Assembly: GCA_026397575.1 (NCBI GenBank)
Contig: JAPLUP010000186.1
Location: 1-5,360 of the forward strand
DNA length: 5,360 nt
Direction of reading: 5' to 3'
Source: Candidatus Zixiibacteriota bacterium
GTDB taxonomy: Bacteria > Zixibacteria > MSB-5A5 > CAIYYT01
In this document: piece by piece, positions 1-5,360 of the stretch
Layout of the letters: each line of letters begins with the position of its first letter
Position numbering within the stretch: position 1 is the first letter of the stretch
Position numbers and translations under genes: made by a program
Notes under the pieces: model-generated
Seen by the model: the letters and a program-made list of their open reading frames with translations, nothing else
Told to the model about the DNA's origin: nothing
Database searches by the model: none

Positions 1-1386
1 CCTCAGAGCGGCATGATTGTTTCGTCGGGACGCTACTGGATCGGTTGCGACCCGGTTGCCGGTGGGGTGCCCATTGTTGATCTTTCGGCAGACACAGTGA
101 TTGAATCCTATGCATTGCTCGGGCAACCCCGCCCTCTACGAGTCGCGGCTGTCAACGTGCGCATAGATGAGTCGATCGCAGCGATTACCAAAGAGATATC
201 CGTCGAAAGTGACTCAAGCAGAATACCCGACTACTACTTGGATCTGGCGTATCTGCTTAAGACAGCCAATCGCAAGAATGATATGGTGGCGGCCTATCAG
301 AAGGTTATCGACCAATTCCCGGCCAGTTTCGCTGCAATCAGCTCCGGACTGCAACTGGCGGATATTTGCTATGGCGACCAGTTGTACAGCCAGACGGCGG
401 ACTACAGTTTCAACGCACTGGATGCTTACCGTCACTTCCTGACCGAAGGGACATCTGATCAACGTTTGCCGCAGAGCAGTCTGCTGTCGGCGGTTGATCG
501 ATTGGCGCTTTTTTCCAAACAGTTCGACAAAGAGTATCTGAAGAAACTGGCCGAGTTATATCTGAAACTGACGACAAAAAGCCCCGAACTAGCCGAGACC
601 TATTTCCGCATGGGTTATCATTTGCGTCGCGCCGATGAAGGCAAGTTAGCGAATCGCTGTTTCGCGGAAGTCGGGATTCAGCTCATGGGAATCTCCGATC
701 AGGCGCTTGTACAACCGCTATCGGCACGTCTGGCGCTTGCTACCGGAGATGCCAAGGCGTTCTACAAAATCAAGGAGAAGAAAAAGGAACCGACAATCGA
801 CGGCGATCTAAGCGATTGGATTAAGGACAAGCCGTTGCTGCTCTCAGGTACATCGGGCTTCACCTACGGGCTGGCGCCCTGGCGCAATGACGGGGACCTT
901 TCCGGCAGCCTTTTTATCACTCGCTCGGAGACCGATCTTTACATTGCCGACGCTATCAAGGATGACAGCCTGATGGCGTTTGACGACGCCAACGGGGATA
1001 TGGCGGCTGTCTTCTTCGACTTCCGACCCGCGTCGGGGAGCTACTTCACACGTGATTTTGATGCTGGCAGCGGCTGTTTCTCGTTGTATATAATGGCGCC
1101 AACCGCCACCAATCCGAGAGTGCGTGTGCAACTCGGCATCCAAACCCCTTACGAAATCGCGAGCATTCGCACGGAAACCGGTTACACTTTCGAGATGAAG
1201 CTGCCACTGGCCACGTTTGGCGGCTGGTTGACCAAGGAGGTAAAGCGTTTCGGGTTGGGTGTGGAATTGATCGATTTCGACAATCCCGCCGATCCTAAGC
1301 TCTCCAAAGCCATCGGCTTCCAGATCCCCTCTGATGGTGTTGGCGGCCCGCCGCGACCGGAGCTCTATGGCGTGGCAGAATTTTAG
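1..1386 (+). CDS. TPR-like and CBM9/DOMON-like domain protein, 5' end outside window
   Basis: The frame is open to base 1. The first ATG (base 13) has no ribosome binding site before it, so the real start probably lies upstream and at least 461 codons are visible. Numbered from that ATG, residues about 72-250 are helical and TPR-like. One convincing unit lies near 74-104 (LAYLL, AAYQKVIDQFP) and weaker ones follow around 175-222. A lysine-rich linker (about 252-259) leads to a beta-rich domain at 258-457. This begins with IDGDLSDW and has DLYIADAIKDDSL and DMAAVFFDFRP, the pattern of CBM9-like/DOMON folds found at the C-termini of secreted or surface proteins. I infer an extracytoplasmic binding or scaffold role; the ligand is unknown. 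Residues 1-55 are not recognised. There is no membrane anchor in the visible part. It ends 116 bases before the nfeD start, so it may or may not be co-transcribed with it. Confidence 0.8.
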   Translation, partial: PQSGMIVSSGRYWIGCDPVAGGVPIVDLSADTVIESYALLGQPRPLRVAAVNVRIDESIAAITKEISVESDSSRIPDYYLDLAYLLKTANRKNDMVAAYQKVIDQFPASFAAISSGLQLADICYGDQLYSQTADYSFNALDAYRHFLTEGTSDQRLPQSSLLSAVDRLALFSKQFDKEYLKKLAELYLKLTTKSPELAETYFRMGYHLRRADEGKLANRCFAEVGIQLMGISDQALVQPLSARLALATGDAKAFYKIKEKKKEPTIDGDLSDWIKDKPLLLSGTSGFTYGLAPWRNDGDLSGSLFITRSETDLYIADAIKDDSLMAFDDANGDMAAVFFDFRPASGSYFTRDFDAGSGCFSLYIMAPTATNPRVRVQLGIQTPYEIASIRTETGYTFEMKLPLATFGGWLTKEVKRFGLGVELIDFDNPADPKLSKAIGFQIPSDGVGGPPRPELYGVAEF

Positions 1387-1417
1387 TTTTGTGACGAATC
1401 GGCGCCTATCTTTTTGA

Positions 1418-1446
1418 TTGACTCGCTTGCCCTGATTAGGCAGATT
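1418..1446 (+). promoter_or_regulatory. Weak candidate sigma70-type promoter for nfeD-slipin
   Basis: TTGACT (1418-1423) matches the -35 consensus at five of six bases. After a 17-base spacer comes CAGATT (1441-1446), which keeps only A2, A4 and T6 of the -10 consensus. Position and spacing suit a promoter for the NfeD-slipin pair, with about 45 bases of leader. The -10 is poor, and read-through from the upstream gene is an equally good explanation, since no clear terminator separates them. Confidence 0.25.
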
Positions 1447-1490
1447 AACTTAGTCGTCTTGGCAGAAAGACGGTGCCGTAAATAGGCTGA

Positions 1491-1499
1491 GAGGTGATC
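1491..1499 (+). promoter_or_regulatory. Strong Shine-Dalgarno of nfeD that decides its start
   Basis: GAGGTGATC is a nine-base exact match to the sequence complementary to the 3' end of bacterial 16S rRNA. The GAGG core ends eight bases before ATG 1503. An in-frame GTG at 1494 lies inside this site and therefore cannot be the start; ATG 1503 is chosen instead. Confidence 0.85.
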
Positions 1500-1502
1500 A
1501 CT

Positions 1503-2798
1503 ATGAATTTACGAAGGGCGCTAATTAGTCTGGCAGTGTGCTTGACGTTATCCTCACATGTTGCCACAGCCAAAGTCGTGAAAGTGATGACCCTTGATGG
1601 TCCAATAGGAGCCATCACGCTTAAGCATTTCGAGCGGGCGCTCCATGTAGCCGAGACCGAGGGCGCGGAGGCGTTGGTTGTGCAATTGAACACGCCGGGG
1701 GGGGTGATGGAAACAACGCTGCGTATTACGACCGCCATTATGAATGCCAAGGTGCCGGTAATCGTGCATGTCTATCCCTCCGGCGGCAGGGCCGCCTCGG
1801 CGGGAGTCTACATCACTTACGCTGCCCATGTTGCCGCGATGGCTTCCTCAACCAACATTGGATCCGCAACGCCGGTGTCGATGGGGGGAGAAAAAATGGA
1901 CAGCGCGTTGGTCAAGAAGATTGTAAATGACGCCGTCGCCAACTTACAGGGGGCTGCCGAGAGGAGGGGGCGCAACCGATATTGGGCGGAACGCGCTGTT
2001 CGAGACGGTGTTAGCATTACCGCCTCGGAAGCCGTTGATTCCAATGTCGTCGATTTCATGGCTGAAAACCTGAGTGAGTTGCTGGATAAGGCTGACGGCA
2101 GGGTTGTCAAAATGGTTGACGGAAACGACACGCTGCACACGAAGGATGCCGCTACGGAAAGGGTTGACAAGACCTTCTCCGAGGCTATCCTCGATGTCAT
2201 CACCAATCCCAACATTGTATTCATCCTTTTCTCGCTGGGTACCCTGGGTCTCGCGATAGAGTTATACAATCCCGGCGCGATCCTGCCCGGCATCGTCGGC
2301 GGTATCTGCATTATCGTCGCCTTGCTTGGCATGCAGGCGCTGCCGATCAATTACGCCGGATTGGCGCTGATCATACTGGCGATTATTATGTTCCTACTGG
2401 AGATCAAGGTCACCAGCTACGGCATGCTCACTATCGGCGGAATCATCGCCTTGATACTGGGAGGTTTGATGTTAATTGATAGTCCGGAACCGACGCTGCA
2501 GGTCAGCAAGAGTATCATCATAACTGTGTCACTGTGCGTGGCGGCGTTTCTGGTGTTCGTGGTCGGTTTTGTGGTCAAGTCTCATCGAAAGCAGGTGGCA
2601 ACCGGCTTTGAAGGACTAGTCGGGCAGATCGGCAAGGTAAAAGAAACCATCGACGGCGACGGGATGGTTTTCGTAGCCGGTGCGCTTTGGCACGCAGTGG
2701 CGGAAGAGAAAATCCCAGTCGGCGAGAAGGTTCGCATTCTCTCAGGCGAGCACACGACTCTGAAAGTGGCAAAACTCAATTCCCACAAGGAGGGATAA
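1503..2798 (+). CDS. nfeD: NfeD family membrane-bound serine protease (ClpP-class, long form)
   Basis: The 431-residue protein is the full-length, protease-containing NfeD type. It starts with a signal peptide (basic MNLRR, hydrophobic stretch, ATA-K cleavage site near residue 23). An extracytoplasmic ClpP/crotonase-like serine protease domain follows (about 25-205), with NTPGG at 63-67 and RAASAG at 96-101. By comparison with archaeal PH1510, Ser99 is the likely nucleophile and Lys139 (KKIVNDA) the general base. The RGRN...WAERAV stretch near 155-166 is also typical of the family. Four or five membrane segments lie at about 236-358, and a C-terminal soluble OB-fold NfeD domain at about 368-425. 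PH1510 cleaves its stomatin partner, and the next gene here is a slipin with no intergenic gap, so the same pairing is inferred. An eight-G tract at 1697-1704 lies in the NTPGG codons. Physiological role in bacteria is poorly defined; membrane quality control is the usual suggestion. Confidence 0.95.
   Translation: MNLRRALISLAVCLTLSSHVATAKVVKVMTLDGPIGAITLKHFERALHVAETEGAEALVVQLNTPGGVMETTLRITTAIMNAKVPVIVHVYPSGGRAASAGVYITYAAHVAAMASSTNIGSATPVSMGGEKMDSALVKKIVNDAVANLQGAAERRGRNRYWAERAVRDGVSITASEAVDSNVVDFMAENLSELLDKADGRVVKMVDGNDTLHTKDAATERVDKTFSEAILDVITNPNIVFILFSLGTLGLAIELYNPGAILPGIVGGICIIVALLGMQALPINYAGLALIILAIIMFLLEIKVTSYGMLTIGGIIALILGGLMLIDSPEPTLQVSKSIIITVSLCVAAFLVFVVGFVVKSHRKQVATGFEGLVGQIGKVKETIDGDGMVFVAGALWHAVAEEKIPVGEKVRILSGEHTTLKVAKLNSHKEG
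2787..2794 (+). promoter_or_regulatory. Shine-Dalgarno of the slipin gene, inside the nfeD 3' end
   Basis: AAGGAGGG lies within the last codons of nfeD and precedes ATG 2799 with optimal spacing. The nfeD stop TAA (2796-2798) directly abuts the slipin start, so ribosomes ending nfeD sit on this site. This suggests translational coupling and fixes the slipin start. Confidence 0.8.
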
Positions 2799-3584
2799 AT
2801 GGCTGCAGGAGCAGTACCGTTAATTGTAGTCATATTCTTTGCGCTGTTCATTCTTATGAACGCGATCCGCATTTTGCAGGAATATGAACGCGGTGTGATT
2901 TTCCGGCTTGGGCGCATGATCGGAGTAAAGGGTCCTGGCCTGATTTTGCTGATTCCGCTCGTCGATCGCATGGTAAAAGTATCACTGCGAACGGTTACGA
3001 TGGACGTTCCGCCGCAGGATGTCATTACCAAAGACAACGTCACCGTCAAAGTTAATGCCGTGATCTACTTTATGGTGATGGAACCTGCGAAGGCGATTAT
3101 CGCCGTCGAGGACTATTTCTATGCGACTTCGATGATTGCGCAGACGACACTCCGATCGGTGTTGGGGCAAGTTGATTTGGATGATCTGCTTTCCAACCGT
3201 GAGGAGATTAACCAGCGCCTGCAGAAGATCATTGACGATCAAACTGAACCGTGGGGCGTCAAGGTTTCGGTGGTGGAGGTCAAGAATGTGGACCTGCCCA
3301 CGGAAATGATTCGTGCGATCTCCCGTCAGGCAGAAGCCGAACGTGAGCGTCGCGCCAAGGTTATTCACGCCACCGGCGAATTCCAGGCGGCTGCCAAGCT
3401 GACCGAGGCGGCGAAAGTGATGGAACAATCGCAGTATACGCTGCAATTGCGCTTCCTGCAGACGCTGACCGAAGTCGCCGCCGAAAAGAATTCTACGCTC
3501 ATCTTCCCGGTGCCGATCGATCTGCTTACACCTATCATGAGGAAGATGCAGCTCGAGACAGACCAATTGGAGAAGAAAGAGTAG
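2799..3584 (+). CDS. Slipin family protein (SPFH/stomatin/band 7 domain)
   Basis: This 261-residue protein has the prokaryotic stomatin (slipin) layout. A single N-terminal membrane anchor (about residues 6-24) is followed by an SPFH/band 7 domain at about 26-180, with [21 protein letters not shown] and [15 protein letters not shown]. An Ala/Glu/Arg-rich coiled coil (about 172-232, [12 protein letters not shown]) comes next, then a short hydrophobic segment ([12 protein letters not shown], 232-243) and a charged tail. Such proteins oligomerise on the inner membrane and are thought to organise membrane microdomains. The hydrophobic C-terminal segment corresponds to the region of the archaeal stomatin PH1511 that PH1510 cuts, so this protein is the likely substrate or partner of the NfeD protease encoded immediately upstream. 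Start and stop are clear and the length is normal for the family. No separate promoter is visible, so it should be expressed with nfeD. Confidence 0.95.
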   Translation: MAAGAVPLIVVIFFALFILMNAIRILQEYERGVIFRLGRMIGVKGPGLILLIPLVDRMVKVSLRTVTMDVPPQDVITKDNVTVKVNAVIYFMVMEPAKAIIAVEDYFYATSMIAQTTLRSVLGQVDLDDLLSNREEINQRLQKIIDDQTEPWGVKVSVVEVKNVDLPTEMIRAISRQAEAERERRAKVIHATGEFQAAAKLTEAAKVMEQSQYTLQLRFLQTLTEVAAEKNSTLIFPVPIDLLTPIMRKMQLETDQLEKKE

Positions 3585-3615
3585 TTCATCTGCGACTAAC
3601 CTGCAATCCACGTAC

Positions 3616-3651
3616 GGTGCCGTCAGTCTGCCAAGGCAGGTTGGCGGCATC
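3616..3651 (+). terminator. Hairpin terminator-like structure after the nfeD-slipin operon
   Basis: Bases 3616-3632 and 3635-3651 can pair over 17 positions when read as + strand RNA, using four G-U wobbles and no mismatch, around a central CTGCC-AA-GGCAG core. The two central bases would open with their closing pair to make a four-base loop. Only a short T-rich stretch (TCTTTGT) follows, so a classic intrinsic terminator is not fully met. The wobble pairs become A-C mismatches on the other strand, which argues that the structure acts in + strand RNA. It begins 31 bases after the slipin stop. Confidence 0.55.
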
Positions 3652-3673
3652 TCTTTGTCCGGCATGAGAGGGG

Positions 3674-3862
3674 CTGTTGAAAAAGCCCAGACCGTGTCAT
3701 TGCGAGGAGTGCGGAGAGGTGATGCAGGGTGTGGAGCACGACGAAGCAATCTTGATTTACGCTTTCCAGATGCAGGCGCGCAGATTGCTTCGTCGTCATT
3801 GCCCCTCCCCTCTCTCTCCCGCCCTGACTCCTCGCAATGACAATTCCGAGGTTTTTCAATAG
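3674..3862. repeat. Nested inverted-repeat (MITE-like) intergenic element
   Basis: Three pairs of arms are nested around one centre. The outer pair is CTGTTGAAAAA (3674-3684) against 3852-3862 with one mismatch. The middle pair is 3695-3710 (TGTCATTGCGAGGAGT) against 3827-3842, perfect over 16 bases. The inner pair is 3738-3752 (ACGACGAAGCAATCT) against 3782-3796, perfect over 15 bases. The stretches between the middle and inner arms are purine-rich on the left and pyrimidine-rich on the right, and pair imperfectly. The centre (3753-3781) is unpaired. GTCATTGC recurs as a direct copy at 3795-3802. From memory, elements built on GTCATTGCGAG and GAAGCAATCT are dispersed intergenic repeats in many bacterial genomes, so this is probably a non-autonomous mobile or palindromic repeat. 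No target duplication is evident and no transposase is encoded. The short open frames crossing it in several phases are artefacts. Confidence 0.8.
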
Positions 3863-3885
3863 TGCCGAAAGTTGGCGTCGATTTC

Positions 3886-3902
3886 AGGCGACTCCGTCGC
3901 CT
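3886..3902. repeat. Small palindrome, seven-base stem with three-base loop
   Basis: AGGCGAC (3886-3892) and GTCGCCT (3896-3902) form a perfect stem around TCC. The flanks GATT (3880-3883) and AATC (3907-3910) could extend it past an internal bulge. No T-run follows on either strand, so it is not called a terminator. It may be a short palindromic repeat or debris of the neighbouring element. Its function is unknown. Confidence 0.45.
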
Positions 3903-3914
3903 ACGGAATCGCTG

Positions 3915-3943
3915 TTGACTGACAACCGCGTTATTCCTACTTT
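3915..3943 (+). promoter_or_regulatory. Candidate sigma70-type promoter for purN-purC
   Basis: TTGACT (3915-3920) differs from the -35 consensus only in its last base. A 17-base spacer leads to TACTTT (3938-3943), which keeps the important T1, A2 and T6 of the -10. Transcription would start near 3950 and give a leader of about 60 bases before purN. An imperfect dyad, GTTGACTGACAAC (3914-3926), overlaps the -35 and could be an operator, though it does not match the PurR site I know. A small hairpin (GACCGA/TCGGTC, 3958-3971) lies in the predicted leader. No purine or ZTP riboswitch core is recognisable. Confidence 0.45.
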
Positions 3944-4001
3944 GGCTCACGTCGAGAGACCGATTTCGGTCATCGATGTGTTTGAGACGGGATAGCTTTG
4001 C

Positions 4002-4007
4002 AAAGGA
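4002..4007 (+). promoter_or_regulatory. Shine-Dalgarno of purN supporting ATG 4012
   Basis: AAAGGA ends four bases before ATG 4012, a slightly short but workable spacing. The in-frame ATG at 3976 would add 12 residues but has no purine-rich site before it, and the added residues do not fit the PurN N-terminus. The start at 4012 is therefore preferred. Confidence 0.65.
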
Positions 4008-4011
4008 TATC

Positions 4012-4617
4012 ATGGCAGGAAAGCTGCGTATTGCGGCGTTTGCCTCGCACGGCGGTTCGAATCTGCAAGCTCTAATTGACGGCTGCGCTTCGGGACAGAT
4101 CGCCGGTGAGATGGTGCTCGTGATTTGTAATAACCGCAAGGCGTACGCCCTCGAACGTGCGCGCAAGCATCAAATCGAGACCCTGGTGATCAGCGACACG
4201 GAATTCGACTCCGAAACGGCCCTTGCGCAGGAACTTCTCAGCCAGCTTGCGGCACGCAGCGTCGGACTGATTTGCCTGGCGGGCTACATGAAGAAGATGC
4301 CTAATGACGTGATTCGTGCTTACCGCAACCGTATCCTTAATATTCATCCGGCGTTGCTGCCGAAATTCGGCGGCAAAGGGATGTACGGAATTCACGTGCA
4401 TGAGGCGGTGTTGGCGGCAGGCGAGAAGGAAACCGGCGTTACGATACACCTCGTTGACGAGGTCTACGACAGCGGCAAAATCGTGGCGCAGCGAAGAGTG
4501 CCCGTTAATCCCGGTGACACGCCGGAGTCGCTGCAGCAGCGAGTACTGGAAATTGAACATCAACTGTATCCCGAAACGGTAGCACGGATCGCGTCGGGAG
4601 AACTGCGATTGGAGTGA
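4012..4617 (+). CDS. purN: Phosphoribosylglycinamide formyltransferase (GAR transformylase, PurN)
   Basis: PurN transfers a formyl group from 10-formyltetrahydrofolate to glycinamide ribonucleotide in cytosolic de novo purine synthesis. The 201-residue product matches the usual length of the folate-dependent enzyme. SHGGSNLQAL (residues 12-21) is the N-terminal phosphate-binding loop. LNIHPALLPKF (109-119) carries the catalytic Asn110 and His112, equivalent to E. coli N106 and H108. HLVDEVYDSGKIV (146-158) holds Asp153, equivalent to E. coli D144, so all three catalytic residues are present. After LLPKF the loop reads GGKGMYGIHVHEAV rather than the shorter E. coli PGLHTHRQAL type; I recall this longer form in Bacteroidetes-like and related lineages. 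purC starts two bases after the stop, so the two genes share a transcript. Confidence 0.97.
   Translation: MAGKLRIAAFASHGGSNLQALIDGCASGQIAGEMVLVICNNRKAYALERARKHQIETLVISDTEFDSETALAQELLSQLAARSVGLICLAGYMKKMPNDVIRAYRNRILNIHPALLPKFGGKGMYGIHVHEAVLAAGEKETGVTIHLVDEVYDSGKIVAQRRVPVNPGDTPESLQQRVLEIEHQLYPETVARIASGELRLE
4611..4614 (+). promoter_or_regulatory. Shine-Dalgarno of purC, overlapping the purN 3' end
   Basis: GGAG, just before the purN stop TGA (4615-4617), is followed by five bases and then ATG 4620. This spacing supports 4620 as the purC start and implies translational coupling of the two purine genes. Confidence 0.65.
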
Positions 4618-4619
4618 CG

Positions 4620-5360
4620 ATGGATAGTCTTTGGCAGACGACGATGCCCGATGTTAAATTGTATTCCCGCGGCAAGGTGCGCGATGTCTATGATTTGGAT
4701 GACCGGTTGTTGATTGTCGCGACCGACCGTCTATCGGCATTTGATTATGTGCTGCCGGATCCGATTCCGGGCAAAGGCGCGGTACTGACGCGGATGTCGC
4801 TGTTCTGGTTCGAGCATCTCAAGGATGTGGTGCGGAATCATTTCATCACCGCTGATGTGGATGCTTATCCCGAGCACTTGCGCAAGTACCGCGATCAACT
4901 TGAAGGGCGCTCAATGGTGGTAAGAAAGGCAGAGCGGATAGATATCGAGTGTGTTGTCAGAGGGTACATCGCAGGGTCATTGTGGAGCGACTATGTCAAA
5001 GGTCAAAAGGCCGGCAATACGAAAGTCCTCGGATTTACGTTCGACAACAATCTTCAGGAGTCGCAGAAACTGGCCGAGCCAATTTTTACTCCCGCGACGA
5101 AGGAAGAAAGTGGGCATGACATCAATATCTCCTTTGAAGAGATGGCGCAGATCACGGGTTTGGAGATCGCTGCAAAGCTGCGTTCGGTCTCAAAGGAGCT
5201 ATACAAGAGAGCTGCAGAATACTGCGAGAACCGCGGTATTATTCTGGCGGACACTAAATTTGAATTCGGCCTGCATGAAGGCGACATAATGCTGATTGAC
5301 GAAATACTCTCACCCGATTCATCCCGCTTTTGGCCGGCGGATAAGTACCGAGTAGGCGCA
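4620..5360 (+). CDS. purC: Phosphoribosylaminoimidazole-succinocarboxamide synthase (SAICAR synthetase, PurC), 3' end outside window
   Basis: PurC joins aspartate to CAIR with ATP to make SAICAR in de novo purine synthesis. The frame is open from ATG 4620 to the last base, giving 247 codons with no stop. YSRGKVRDVYDL (residues 15-26) is the nucleotide-binding N-terminal strand pair. ATDRLSAFDYVLPDPIPGKG (34-53) and VVRKAERIDIECVVRGYIAG (100-119) are family core motifs. LADTKFEFG (209-217) and LIDEILSPDSSRFW (225-238) are the second signature region. The spacing and the WFEHL...NHFIT segment (63-77) resemble the longer, yeast-like PurC form of roughly 290-300 residues rather than the 237-residue E. 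coli form. I therefore infer that about 45-55 residues are missing past the edge. The start is two bases after purN. No broken frame is seen. Confidence 0.96.
   Translation, partial: MDSLWQTTMPDVKLYSRGKVRDVYDLDDRLLIVATDRLSAFDYVLPDPIPGKGAVLTRMSLFWFEHLKDVVRNHFITADVDAYPEHLRKYRDQLEGRSMVVRKAERIDIECVVRGYIAGSLWSDYVKGQKAGNTKVLGFTFDNNLQESQKLAEPIFTPATKEESGHDINISFEEMAQITGLEIAAKLRSVSKELYKRAAEYCENRGIILADTKFEFGLHEGDIMLIDEILSPDSSRFWPADKYRVGA

Noticed and set aside
1387..1420. Intrinsic terminator after the first gene (GGCGCC followed by TTTTT)
   Set aside because: No stem with a usable loop precedes the T-run; GGCGCC alone is a loopless six-base palindrome.
1470..1479. ACGGTGCCGT repeated at 3614-3623 as a possible shared regulatory site
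   Set aside because: Several exact ten-base repeats are expected by chance in a window of this size, and the two copies lie in different contexts (before nfeD and in the terminator-like hairpin).
1881..1898. Programmed frameshift at the G6/A6 tracts in nfeD
   Set aside because: In the reading frame used, the heptamer does not fit the X-XXY-YYZ pattern, and no downstream structure or useful alternative frame is apparent.
1817..2350. Minus-strand open frame of 177 codons inside nfeD
   Set aside because: It is a shadow of the strongly supported nfeD gene; the serine- and threonine-rich translation has no motif.
3696..3842. CRISPR array
   Set aside because: The repeats are inverted arms around one centre, not regularly spaced direct repeats with unique spacers.
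3623..3862. Short open frames on both strands across the intergenic repeat
   Set aside because: They are translations of the nested inverted repeat. Several overlap in different frames, none has a ribosome binding site, and such products are typical spurious annotations of this repeat type.
3944..4011. Purine or ZTP riboswitch in the purN leader
   Set aside because: The leader is only about 60 bases and shows none of the conserved core sequences of these riboswitch classes that I could recognise.
2982..4166. Open frame of 394 codons on the minus strand spanning slipin, the intergenic region and the purN start
   Set aside because: It lies antisense to two clearly recognisable genes and runs through the inverted-repeat element. 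Its translation is rich in Arg, His and Cys without any family motif.

Overview
The window reads as an ordinary chromosomal stretch from a bacterium of moderate GC content (slightly above half G+C by eye). It uses strong Shine-Dalgarno signals: GAGGTGATC and AAGGAGGG precede two of the genes. No gene gives a firm taxonomic label. The mix of a TPR plus CBM9-like surface protein, a long NfeD protease paired with a slipin, and a PurN carrying the GGKGMYG-type loop would fit an FCB-group or related candidate-phylum genome. That placement is inference only.

Layout, all on the + strand: (1) 1-1386 is the 3' part of a gene open to the window edge, encoding a TPR-like helical region followed by a C-terminal CBM9/DOMON-like beta domain. 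(2) 1387-1502 is a short leader with a weak possible promoter and a near-perfect ribosome binding site. (3) 1503-2798 is a full-length membrane NfeD protease, joined with no gap to (4) 2799-3584, a slipin (SPFH/stomatin family). (5) 3585-4011 is a 427-base non-coding region. It holds a hairpin terminator-like structure, a ~189-base nested inverted-repeat element of the 'GTCATTGCGAGGAG' type, a second small hairpin and a plausible sigma70-type promoter. (6) 4012-4617 is purN and (7) 4620 to the window end is purC, cut by the edge.

Functionally there are two unrelated operons. NfeD and slipin form a widely conserved membrane pair in which the serine protease is known, from the archaeal homologues PH1510 and PH1511, to cut the C-terminal part of its stomatin partner. 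The predicted Ser-Lys dyad (S99, K139) is present here. PurN and PurC catalyse two steps of de novo purine synthesis, and their two-base spacing implies co-transcription.

I do not see a previously undescribed system. The items most worth a second look are the nested inverted-repeat element at 3674-3862, the eight-G tract inside nfeD, and the unrecognised N-terminal part of the first protein.
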